64,000 bases of DNA from NCBI GenBank assembly GCA_003142255.1, contig PLLO01000011.1, positions 676,134 to 740,133 on the forward strand, written 5' to 3'. Source of the stretch: Bacteroidales bacterium. GTDB lineage: Bacteria; Bacteroidota; Bacteroidia; Bacteroidales; VadinHA17. The position numbers and the translations under genes were made by a program. Of the stretch, positions 41,756-50,469 are shown one piece after another (the stretch's first letter is position 1; each line of letters opens with the position of its first letter). The notes under the pieces are model-generated. The model did not search any database. It was not told where the DNA came from and saw only the letters and a program-made list of their open reading frames with translations.

Positions 41756-42711
41756 TTCATTCTTATTTTCGGCGAATATACAGGAACCCCGCCTATCGGA
41801 ATAACATAGAATGGCAATGCTTCCCCATACTGGTTCCTGACTGCAACTACCACATTATTGTTTCTCACAAGAAGGGTTTGATTCTTCACGAATTGTATCT
41901 CAATGGTCGAATTTTTTTCTTCAGCCACAATCGGGAATTTCCTATATACCCAATTGTCTTCTCCTGAAACATCGCATAAGATACCATTTTTGGCAACTGA
42001 AAATATCCGGATCACTCCATCATTATCCCAGTCAAAATTTGATACTTCGATAGAAATGGTCAGGTCATCCACGAAAGGATATATCTGGCATACACTTTTT
42101 TGATCATCCGATAGCCTGAAATGATATTTATAGGTAAAAAAATTACCCCCTTCAACTGGTATATTTTCAACCGGACTGGTACTTAAAAAGTATTTATACA
42201 CATTTCCATCATCCCCTGATATCCCTTGTGCAATGATTTTAAATACACGGCCCCCAAGTTTCTCAACAAACTCTCCTTCAGAAGGATTGAAAGGTCCGAA
42301 ACTATACCACTTTTTATCGTATTTCGGATCAACGCCAAATGATTTTGATGACAATAAATATCCGCTTTTAAAATTTCCCGACGGATGTATACTCTGTGCT
42401 GCTGTATCCGACCAGCAACCTATCCCTGCATAAATTGAAAAGTTTACAATAGTATTAAATTCTCCCTTTGCTTCATCAAGGTCTCCTCCCGTATCCGGAT
42501 CATAAACACGGATATACACAGGATCAGTTTGTGATGAAGGAATGGCGCAAAAGAATATCTGACAAAAATCATCATCCCCCCAGCTTGTTAAGGCGTTTCC
42601 TCCAAAGGTCATCAGGTAAGGGATATTTTCATCAACAGCCGGAGCTGATTGTGAAAGAAGAGGTGTGGCAGCTTTCACAAGAAATAATATGATTAATGCA
42701 TATTTTTTCAA
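41752..42711 (-). CDS. Secreted protein of unknown function in the T9SS operon
   Basis: A 319-residue protein with a signal peptide (MKKYALIILFLVKAATPLLSQS). Features include the PYLMTFGGNALTSWGDDDFCQIFF segment, an Asp-rich DNDGVIRIFSVAKNG stretch, and a C-terminal ALPFYVIPIGGVPVYSPKIRM. No family is recognised. It is predicted to be beta-rich and exported. It lies 12 bases after the OmpA-like gene and overlaps the next gene by four bases, so it is an operon member and may work with the propeller sensor. Confidence 0.75.
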   Translation of the reverse strand: MKKYALIILFLVKAATPLLSQSAPAVDENIPYLMTFGGNALTSWGDDDFCQIFFCAIPSSQTDPVYIRVYDPDTGGDLDEAKGEFNTIVNFSIYAGIGCWSDTAAQSIHPSGNFKSGYLLSSKSFGVDPKYDKKWYSFGPFNPSEGEFVEKLGGRVFKIIAQGISGDDGNVYKYFLSTSPVENIPVEGGNFFTYKYHFRLSDDQKSVCQIYPFVDDLTISIEVSNFDWDNDGVIRIFSVAKNGILCDVSGEDNWVYRKFPIVAEEKNSTIEIQFVKNQTLLVRNNNVVVAVRNQYGEALPFYVIPIGGVPVYSPKIRMK

Positions 42712-42723
42712 TTCAACTGATTG

Positions 42724-44631
42724 TTAATTTTTCATGAATATAAATTCTACAATACCGTCAATTGTTTTATTATCCTTTACATATGGTTTGAATACCGGTT
42801 TGGAAAGACCAAAACCTTTACTTCGGACTAAATCCTTATCGATTCCTTTGTTCTTAAAAAAGAAGGCCAGTTCCTGTGCCCATATTTCTGAGATTCCCAT
42901 TTTACCTGCAAGCATTTCATTTTCAATTGTATGCAGAACTAATTCAAGCCTGATATCCGGATTTTGTTTTAAAACGCTTACGACATTATCAAGAAATGGA
43001 AGTGAAGCAGGGTCAAGGCCATACCGGTGAAAAATGACGCTCTTTTTTCCTGATTCCTCTAATGCTCCTCCGATTTTTACTTTTTGCCGTTCAGACAGAT
43101 CATCCATATAACAGATGCTTATGTGCATGGTCTTTTTTTGCTCCGTTACAGAATCAGTTCCTAAAGTTACTTCATCGCCTTCTCCGGTACCTTTCAGTGC
43201 AAATTCCTGCCAGTTATTATAAATTCTTATTTTTTTCATTACACATTTCCTTGGAATTACACCCAGACTATCTTTTTCACCAATCAAGCCCAACCGTACA
43301 GTATATTCACCCTCTTTTTTGAATCTGTTGCTCATCAAAGGTCCGCCGGGTTTAAAACCATCTCCAAAATTCCATAAATAGTCTGTTACACTAAAACCTT
43401 TAAGGCTGGTTGTTAAGCCGTTAAATGATATTGGTTTATCAGCCAAACCAACATTATATGAATTAATATAAGCCTCATCAATATTTTCAAGTTCTACATG
43501 ATAAAGTACCTGCTTTGCGATAGTATCTCCGGTGAGATCATCAATTATACTTAGTCTCACTGAGTATTCTCCGGGACCGGAAAAGCAATGTTGCACCTCT
43601 TTACCAATACGTATTATTCCTTCACCAAAATCCCACTGATAGGTTACCGGAATTGTATCGATAGCTTCATGTTGTTCATCATAGAATGTAAAACAATAAT
43701 TATTTTCCTTTATAGTATCGCAATTAGTAAATTCTATTGGTGCTGAACTGAAACTGAAAATATCATCAGTATTCCGTCTGTTTGATGAAAAATACCCGTT
43801 CTCGAATGTTGAATCAGTAACCAGCCCAAAATCATCAGCTGATGAATTTATTGCTGAATCGAGGTGGACCGGATTTATCCATTCTCCATTTATTTCCTGG
43901 GTGTAGAACAGGTCCTTGCCGCCAAAACCTTTATGTCCGTCGGATGCAAAAAAGAGTTTCCCATACTTGCAGGCAAAAGGGAAGGATTCATTTTCCGGAG
44001 TATTTATAACCGGACCCAGATTAACAGGTTGATCCCAGTCATTATTATGCTTGTCACAATAATAGAGATCCATTCCGCCGCTGCCACCAGGCATATCAGA
44101 AGAAAAATAAATTCTTTCTCCATCGGGAGTAAGTGCCGGTGTACAAAAAGAATACAGTGGGTTATTATAGGTAAAAGGTTTGATATTAGTCCATATTCCA
44201 TTTATTAATTCTGCAGAAAAGATTCCTAGTTTATTTGAAGTATCAGAAATGTTTCTCATGGAATTTTCAATTGAATTATTCCGGGAATAGTATATAATAT
44301 TCCCTGAGTCATTGAATGTAACCGGTCCGTCATTAAAATCAGTTGTAATTTCCTTTGCCAGTATCTTTGGGTATTTCCATCCTGTACTGTCCTTTTTTGT
44401 CACGTAAAATATTTTAAAAAGCCTGTTTTGTCCGTCATTATAACTAACCAGGGAATTGTCACTCTGATTCGAACAAAATACAATTCCTCCCTTATAAAAT
44501 ACAGGGGAAAATTCATCATATGTTCTGGAGCTAAACGGGACCAATTTTACTATAAATTGCTGAGACTGGGAATACAATTCAGCTTTTGAAAACAGTGTTA
44601 TAATTAATAATATATAAAAGTATTTTCTCAT
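42724..44631 (-). CDS. PD40/PKD/OmpA-like cell-envelope protein (PorE-like)
   Basis: A 635-residue exported protein (signal MRKYFYILLIITLFSKAELYSQS). WD40-like beta-propeller (PD40) repeats cover about 35-300, with LTPDGERIYFSSDMPGGSGGMDLYY and KLFFASDGHKGFGGKDLFYT. Two PKD-type domains follow (YQWDFGEGIIRIGKEVQHCF, YLWNFGDGFKPGG), then a C-terminal OmpA-like peptidoglycan-binding domain (about 530-635) with NVVSVLKQNPDIRLELVLHT and VRSKGFGLSKPVF. This resembles PorE-type proteins that link T9SS outer-membrane components to peptidoglycan. It is 12 bases downstream of the porP gene. Confidence 0.82.
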   Translation of the reverse strand: MRKYFYILLIITLFSKAELYSQSQQFIVKLVPFSSRTYDEFSPVFYKGGIVFCSNQSDNSLVSYNDGQNRLFKIFYVTKKDSTGWKYPKILAKEITTDFNDGPVTFNDSGNIIYYSRNNSIENSMRNISDTSNKLGIFSAELINGIWTNIKPFTYNNPLYSFCTPALTPDGERIYFSSDMPGGSGGMDLYYCDKHNNDWDQPVNLGPVINTPENESFPFACKYGKLFFASDGHKGFGGKDLFYTQEINGEWINPVHLDSAINSSADDFGLVTDSTFENGYFSSNRRNTDDIFSFSSAPIEFTNCDTIKENNYCFTFYDEQHEAIDTIPVTYQWDFGEGIIRIGKEVQHCFSGPGEYSVRLSIIDDLTGDTIAKQVLYHVELENIDEAYINSYNVGLADKPISFNGLTTSLKGFSVTDYLWNFGDGFKPGGPLMSNRFKKEGEYTVRLGLIGEKDSLGVIPRKCVMKKIRIYNNWQEFALKGTGEGDEVTLGTDSVTEQKKTMHISICYMDDLSERQKVKIGGALEESGKKSVIFHRYGLDPASLPFLDNVVSVLKQNPDIRLELVLHTIENEMLAGKMGISEIWAQELAFFFKNKGIDKDLVRSKGFGLSKPVFKPYVKDNKTIDGIVEFIFMKN

Positions 44632-44643
44632 AAAATGAATCCG

Positions 44644-45561
44644 CTAAAACTGTCTTGGTCCCATTACCTTTCGTATATATCTGAATACATAGCTTAAAAC
44701 GATCTCATGAGAACCATTTGCATATTTTCCAATATTGCCAAATTCAAAATCATAGGAATATGCCATTCTGAGTTGATAATTGAGTTGATACTGAAGCATC
44801 CCAACCAGCATACCTCTGTTCCGGTAACCAATACCCATCCAAATCCTGTCTTTTAAACTGATCTGTGCATTATAATCAATCTGGATAGCATTACCCGGAT
44901 GATATTTTATTAACAGGGAAGGCAGGAATTTAATCTGGGGACTTATATCCATTTCGTAACCTCCGTTAAAAAAATAATTACACCCGGGGAAATTGTTACC
45001 AATTTTATATTTGCCCGTGCTTTTATCCAGCTCATGACTTAAAAACAACGGTACGGAAATACCAATATAGTACTTTTTTGTATAATAATACGTACCCAGA
45101 CTAAAATTCGGCAAAACTGATGATGTTGGAGTATTAATCAGTTGGATATCGCCTGGATCAGTTGCCGCCAGCTCATTCCATGCAATATTGTATACAGTGG
45201 CTCCAAAACCTAATCCTAAGGCTAATTTGCCGTCATGTAGTTCCATCCTGTATGCATAATTACCAATAAAACTGGTTTCTTTAAATATACCAATACTATT
45301 TTTCTCAATAATTAATCCCAGGCCAATCCTGTTATTTTCAAATGGTGTATGAACGGACAACATCTGGCTTTTTGGAGAATCGGTAATTCCAACCCACTGA
45401 TTACGATACGAAATGGTTGCACTCAATGCATCGTGGCAACCTGCAAAAGCAGGATTAATGGCAAGGGCATCATATACATAATGATCTGATAATGGAAACA
45501 TCTGTCCCAACAGATGCAATGGAAATAATACTGCCAATATGGTCAGAATAAACCGGTTCAT
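44644..45561 (-). CDS. PorP/SprF family T9SS outer-membrane protein
   Basis: A 305-residue predicted beta-barrel with signal peptide MNRFILTILAVLFPLHLLGQ. The N-terminus FPLSDHYVYDALAINPAFAGCHDALSATISYRNQWVGI is characteristic of PorP/SprF, followed by alternating strands (NRIGLGLIIEKNSIGIFKETSFIGNYAYR) and a C-terminal aromatic strand. Members work with PorE-like proteins and help export or attach type B sorted adhesins. It directly abuts the stop of the giant adhesin gene, which makes the adhesin its likely substrate. Confidence 0.92.
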   Translation of the reverse strand: MNRFILTILAVLFPLHLLGQMFPLSDHYVYDALAINPAFAGCHDALSATISYRNQWVGITDSPKSQMLSVHTPFENNRIGLGLIIEKNSIGIFKETSFIGNYAYRMELHDGKLALGLGFGATVYNIAWNELAATDPGDIQLINTPTSSVLPNFSLGTYYYTKKYYIGISVPLFLSHELDKSTGKYKIGNNFPGCNYFFNGGYEMDISPQIKFLPSLLIKYHPGNAIQIDYNAQISLKDRIWMGIGYRNRGMLVGMLQYQLNYQLRMAYSYDFEFGNIGKYANGSHEIVLSYVFRYIRKVMGPRQF

Positions 45562-48500
45562 TTACCTTTTAATTAAAACAGATCCCTTTATTATTTTACC
45601 ACTTTTAAATTTCAATATATAGAAATAGGTGTCGTTTGGGAGGTCCGCACCTTTATTATTTCGTCCGTCCCAATCATTTGAATAATTTCTATTTTTATAT
45701 TCTTCATTTCCCCACCGGTTAAAGATGATCAGCTCAACCTGGCCAATAATTTCACCGATCACAAAATAATCATTTTTACCATCGCCATTGGGTGTAATTA
45801 CTGAGGGTATAGGTAATTCATTTACTTCTACTGTCGTGGTGGCTGTATTAGAACATCCACTGGCATTGGTAACGGTAAGTGTATAAACTCCTGCCATAGC
45901 TGCTAAAGCACTTGCTGATACTGACGGACTCTGTGAGTTGCTGGTGAACCCGCTCGGTCCTGTCCATGAATAGGTCGTCATGCCTTCAGGTCCTCCAATA
46001 AGATCAAGAGCCTTTAATGAAAATGCCGGACCATTATTACTTGCCGTCACTACGGGTAAGGCATTTACTGTTACTGCTATGGCTGCTGGTGCTGCACTCT
46101 GGCATCCACTTGCATTGGTTACCCGGACAGTATAACTTCCTGATGTAGTAACATTTATACTATCTGAAGTTGCTCCTGTTGACCATAGGTAACTTGTTCC
46201 TGGACTAGAGCTTAAAGTTACACTGCCACCGGTACAGAAAGCTGTTGGACCGCCAGCTATAATAGTTGGTGTTATGGGTAATTCATTAACAGTTACTATG
46301 ATGGCTGCTGATGCTGCACTCATACATCCACTTGCATTGGTTACCCGAACAGTATAACTTCCTGCTGTAGTAACGTCTATATTTGCAGTAGTTGCTCCTG
46401 TTGACCATAAGTAACTTGTTTCTTCACTTGAAGTTAAAGTTACACTCCGACCGGCACATAAAGCTATTGGACCGCCAGGGGTAATAGCTGGTGTTACCGG
46501 AAACGCATTAACTGTTACTATAGTGGCTACTGATGGTGCACTCTGACATCCGCCTGCATTGGTTACCTGAACACTGTAATTTCCTGATGCAGTAACATTT
46601 ATACTATCCGTCGTTGCTCCTGTTGACCATAAGTAACTTGTTCCTGCACTTGAGGTTAAAGTTACATTACCACCGGTACAGAAAGCTGTTGGACCGCCAG
46701 CGGTAATGGTTGGTGTTAGCGGTAAAGCATTAACAGTTACTATGGTGGCTGCTGATGCTGCACTCATACATCCACTTGCATTAGTCACCCGGACAGTATA
46801 ACTTCCTGATGTATTAACATTTATACTTGCTGTAGTTGCTCCTGTTGACCATAAGTTACTTGTTCCTGCACTTGAGGTTAAAGTTACACTGCCACCGGTA
46901 CAGAAAACTGTTGGACCGCCAGCGGTAATGATTGGTGTTTCCGGTAAAGCATTTACTGTCACTACGATGGCAGCTGATGCTGCACTCTGACATCCACTTG
47001 CATTGGTTACCCGGACAGTATAACTTCCTGCCGAGGTAACATTTATATTTGGTGTAGTTGCTGCATTTGACCATAAATAAATTGCTTCTGCACTTGAGGT
47101 TAAAGTTACACTGCCATCGGCACAGATAGTTGTTGGACCGTCAGCGGTAATGGTTGGTGTTACCGGAAACGCATTAACTGTTACTATGGTGGCTACTGAT
47201 GCTGCACTCCGACATCCACTTGCATTGGTTATCTGAACAGTATAACTTCCTGATGAGGTAACATTATTATTTTGTATAGTTGCTGCATTTGACCATAAGT
47301 AATTTGTTCCTGTACTAGAGGTTAAAGTTACACTGCCACCGGCACAGAAAGCTGTTGGACCACCAGCGGTAATAGTTGGGGTTACAGGTAACGCATTAAC
47401 TGTTACTATGGTGGCTGCTGATGCTGCACTATAACATCCACTTGCATTAGTTACCCGGACAGTATAACTTCCTGATGCAGTAATATTTATACTATCTGAA
47501 GTTGCTCCTGTTGACCATAAGTAGCTTGTTCCTGTACTTGAGGTTAAGGTAACACTGTCACCGGCACAGAAAGTTGTCGGACCACCAGCTGTGATGGTTG
47601 GTGTTGACGGTAAAGCATTTACCGTTACTATAACTTCTGAGATAACAGTAGTAAATCCATCAAAAACAATTACATTATAAGTTGTATTAACCGTAGGATT
47701 AGCTATTGGGTCAGCAACAGACGATGTAAATCCGGCAGGTGTTGAAGTCCATGTATAAGTATAAAAACCTGAACCACCACTTGCTAATGCATTTAATTGA
47801 ACGTTTGAACCAGCACATACTGTTTCAGAGGAAGTGGCAGGAGATGAACTTAATGGGACTCCAATTATCGTTATTGTTACTGCATTCGTGCTAGAGCATG
47901 ATGATGTTGTTGAAGTTGCCGTCAATATAAAAACTGTCGATGATGTTAAATTTACAGTTGTCGGGTCTTCTTCTAAAGCATTTAAAAGTTTTTCAGAGGG
48001 TGACCAGCTATAAGTAAACGGACCGGCACCTGTAACTGTTGCATTAATTATTGTACTTGTTCCATTTTGAATAGTTGTATCTGTTCCGGCATTCACTACC
48101 GGCAAGGCATTTACATTTACTACGGTCGTTACTGATGCTGCACTCTGACATCCATTTGCATCCGTTACCTGAACAGCATAACTTCCTGCTGTGGTAACAT
48201 TTATATTTGGTGTAGTTGCTGCATTTGACCATAAGTAACTTGCTTCTGCACTTGAGGTTAACGTTACGCTACCTCCGGCACAGAAAGTTATTGGACCGCC
48301 AGCGGTAATTGTTGGTGCTGCCGGTAACGCATTAACTGTTACTATGATAGGCACCGAAGCTGCACTCTGACATCCGCTTGCATTAATTACCTGAACAGTA
48401 TAACTTCCAGCTGTGGTAACATTTATATTTGGTGTAGTTGCTGCATTTGACCATAAGTAACTTGTTCCTGCACTTGAGGTTAAAGTTACACTACCACCTG

Positions 48501-50292
48501 CACAGAAAGCCATTGGACCGCCAGCAGTAATAGTTGGTGTTACCGGTAAAGCATTAACTGTTACTACGGTGGCTGCTGATGCTGCACTCGGACATCCGCT
48601 TGCATTGGTTACCCGGACTGTATAATTTCCTGATGTAGAAACATTTATACTTGCATTTGTTTCTCCTGTTGACCATAAGTAACCTGTCCCTGCACTTGAG
48701 GTCAGGGTTACACTACCACCGGTACAAAAAGCTGTCGGACCGCCAGCAGTAATGGTTGGGGTTTCCGGTAAATCATTTCCTGTTACTGCGGTCGCAGCTG
48801 ATACTGCACTCTGGCATCCATTTGCATCTGTTACCTGAACAGTATAACTTCCTGATGCGGTAACATTTATACTTGCTGTAGTTGCACCAGTTGACCATAA
48901 ATAACTTGTTCCTGCACTTGAGGTTAATGTTACGCTACCACCGGCACAGTAAGTTGTTGGGCCGCCAGCGGTGATAGTTGGTGTTACCGGTAATGTATTT
49001 ACTGTTACTATGATGGCTACTGATGCTGCACTCAGGCATCCGCTTGCATTGGTTACCCGGACTGAATAACTTCCTGCTGCGGTAACGTTTATACTTGCTG
49101 TAGTTGCACCTGTAGACCATAAGTAACTTGTTCCTGCATTTGAGGTTAAGGTTACGTTACCGCCGGGACAGAAAGCTGTCGGACCCCCAGCGGTAATAGT
49201 TGGGGTTATCGGTAACGCATTAACTGTTACTCCTGTAGCTGCTGATGCTGCACTCCGGCATCCAATAGTATCAGTTACTTTTACAGTATAATTTCCTGAT
49301 GCAGTAACATTTATACTTTCTGTAGTTGCACCTGTTGACCATAAGTAACTTGTTCCTGCACTTGAGGTTAAGCTTACACTATCTCCGGTACAGAAAACTG
49401 TTGGACCGCCATCTGTGATGGTTGGTGTTGCCGGTAAAGCATTTACTGTTACTATGGTGGCTGCTGATGCTGCACTCTGACATCCACTTGCATTGGTTAC
49501 CCGGACTGTATAGCTACCTGCTGTGGAAACATTTATGCTTGCTGTAGTTGCTCCTGTTGACCATAAGTAACTTGTTCCTGCACTTGAGGTTAAGGTTACA
49601 TTACCACCGGAACAGAAAGTTGTCGGACCGCTGGCTGTAATTGTTGGAGTTGCTATTGTACAAGTAGATTGAAAGAAAGTATATATGGGATCATTTAAAA
49701 TATCTGTCATATCCCCATAGCTGCAATTTGAATGCGGATATGGAGTCGTAGTTGGTGCATTGCAATTGAGAGCAGGGAAATTCGGTTTATTGGTTAATGA
49801 TGCCGGATAAACATATGCGCCGACAAATACTTTAGTAGGATTGGAGTTGCTGACAAATGAACCATTATTAGGTGAACTTGTTTTCCAAATATAACCGGTT
49901 ATGACAATATAGTTATTTGTTATTATAGTAGGATTGCTCTCTAATCTAAGGTTTCCCCTGATAATAAGTATTCCATTACCGTTTATAGTTAAATTATTAA
50001 GACTCCCCAGAATCAAATCTCCTTTTATAACAAGTGTGTCATTAATAATCAAATTACTGGCAAGGGTAATAAATGAGAGAGAACCATTTACTGTAATATA
50101 GCCGTTAATGACAAAATCGCCTCCCTCAACAATGGTAGTTTGGGGTACCGTCCATGTCGGGTCCCAGCTTGCAGGTGTTTCCCATGCACCGGTATAATTA
50201 TCCTTGCTCGAATATGACTGTGGAAATACTGCCTGGGAAGGGAGACAAAACAGTTCAAACAATATAATAATCCGCTTTGTTTGTAAAGTCAT
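45562..50292 (-). CDS. Giant T9SS type B adhesin with 14 Ig-like repeats
   Basis: A 1576-residue secreted surface protein. After a signal peptide and a beta-helix-like region (30-214; VNGSLSFITLASNLIINDTLVI), two blocks of seven nearly identical 74-residue Ig-like repeats follow. Each repeat is built on TPTITAGGPTAFCxGGSVTL, SSAGTSYLWSTGATTASINV and TNASGCQSAASAATIVTVNALP. The blocks are separated by two different Ig-like domains (about 733-897) and followed by another (about 1415-1490). Each repeat has two Cys that could form a disulfide. The C-terminus (PSVITPNGDGKNDYF...NDTYFYILKFKSGK) is a gliding motility/type B sorting domain for the T9SS. The gene abuts porP. The likely role is adhesion; the ligand is unknown. 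Confidence 0.9.
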   Translation of the reverse strand: MTLQTKRIIILFELFCLPSQAVFPQSYSSKDNYTGAWETPASWDPTWTVPQTTIVEGGDFVINGYITVNGSLSFITLASNLIINDTLVIKGDLILGSLNNLTINGNGILIIRGNLRLESNPTIITNNYIVITGYIWKTSSPNNGSFVSNSNPTKVFVGAYVYPASLTNKPNFPALNCNAPTTTPYPHSNCSYGDMTDILNDPIYTFFQSTCTIATPTITASGPTTFCSGGNVTLTSSAGTSYLWSTGATTASINVSTAGSYTVRVTNASGCQSAASAATIVTVNALPATPTITDGGPTVFCTGDSVSLTSSAGTSYLWSTGATTESINVTASGNYTVKVTDTIGCRSAASAATGVTVNALPITPTITAGGPTAFCPGGNVTLTSNAGTSYLWSTGATTASINVTAAGSYSVRVTNASGCLSAASVAIIVTVNTLPVTPTITAGGPTTYCAGGSVTLTSSAGTSYLWSTGATTASINVTASGSYTVQVTDANGCQSAVSAATAVTGNDLPETPTITAGGPTAFCTGGSVTLTSSAGTGYLWSTGETNASINVSTSGNYTVRVTNASGCPSAASAATVVTVNALPVTPTITAGGPMAFCAGGSVTLTSSAGTSYLWSNAATTPNINVTTAGSYTVQVINASGCQSAASVPIIVTVNALPAAPTITAGGPITFCAGGSVTLTSSAEASYLWSNAATTPNINVTTAGSYAVQVTDANGCQSAASVTTVVNVNALPVVNAGTDTTIQNGTSTIINATVTGAGPFTYSWSPSEKLLNALEEDPTTVNLTSSTVFILTATSTTSSCSSTNAVTITIIGVPLSSSPATSSETVCAGSNVQLNALASGGSGFYTYTWTSTPAGFTSSVADPIANPTVNTTYNVIVFDGFTTVISEVIVTVNALPSTPTITAGGPTTFCAGDSVTLTSSTGTSYLWSTGATSDSINITASGSYTVRVTNASGCYSAASAATIVTVNALPVTPTITAGGPTAFCAGGSVTLTSSTGTNYLWSNAATIQNNNVTSSGSYTVQITNASGCRSAASVATIVTVNAFPVTPTITADGPTTICADGSVTLTSSAEAIYLWSNAATTPNINVTSAGSYTVRVTNASGCQSAASAAIVVTVNALPETPIITAGGPTVFCTGGSVTLTSSAGTSNLWSTGATTASINVNTSGSYTVRVTNASGCMSAASAATIVTVNALPLTPTITAGGPTAFCTGGNVTLTSSAGTSYLWSTGATTDSINVTASGNYSVQVTNAGGCQSAPSVATIVTVNAFPVTPAITPGGPIALCAGRSVTLTSSEETSYLWSTGATTANIDVTTAGSYTVRVTNASGCMSAASAAIIVTVNELPITPTIIAGGPTAFCTGGSVTLSSSPGTSYLWSTGATSDSINVTTSGSYTVRVTNASGCQSAAPAAIAVTVNALPVVTASNNGPAFSLKALDLIGGPEGMTTYSWTGPSGFTSNSQSPSVSASALAAMAGVYTLTVTNASGCSNTATTTVEVNELPIPSVITPNGDGKNDYFVIGEIIGQVELIIFNRWGNEEYKNRNYSNDWDGRNNKGADLPNDTYFYILKFKSGKIIKGSVLIKR
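46050..47604 (-). repeat. Seven tandem 222-base coding repeats (second block)
   Basis: Seven near-identical 222-base units inside the giant adhesin gene, nearest its 3' end. They share the core TAGGPTAFC...NALP and differ at few positions. The length of the array could vary by recombination. Confidence 0.85.
48097..49650 (-). repeat. Seven tandem 222-base coding repeats (first block)
   Basis: Seven 74-codon repeats in the 5' half of the giant adhesin gene, in phase with the second block but separated from it by two unlike Ig-type domains (about 47605-48096). Confidence 0.85.
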
Positions 50293-50428
50293 ACTATCGA
50301 ATTTATAGCATTACCCATGCTCCGATTGAAATCATAAGGCTCACTTTATTTTTCAAGTTAATCAAAATATCAATATTACTATTTTCTGTATTCATAAGTT
50401 AAAGATAATTAATTTTTCTTTTTTTGCT

Positions 50429-50469
50429 GGAAATCATACTGCCAATCTGGTCAGAATAAACCGGTTCAT
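50429..50469 (-). pseudogene. Remnant of a porP 5' end after the shorter adhesin gene
   Basis: These 41 bases match the start of the porP gene at 45521-45561 with only two differences. On the reverse strand they encode MNRFILTRLAV and then meet TGA. The remnant sits just after the stop of the shorter adhesin, as intact porP sits after the giant adhesin. It records a duplication of an adhesin-porP unit followed by loss of porP. Confidence 0.75.

Noticed and set aside
45562-50292. Regular 222-base periodicity that could suggest a CRISPR-like or satellite array
   Set aside because: The repeats are in frame, encode Ig-like domains and there are no short spacers.
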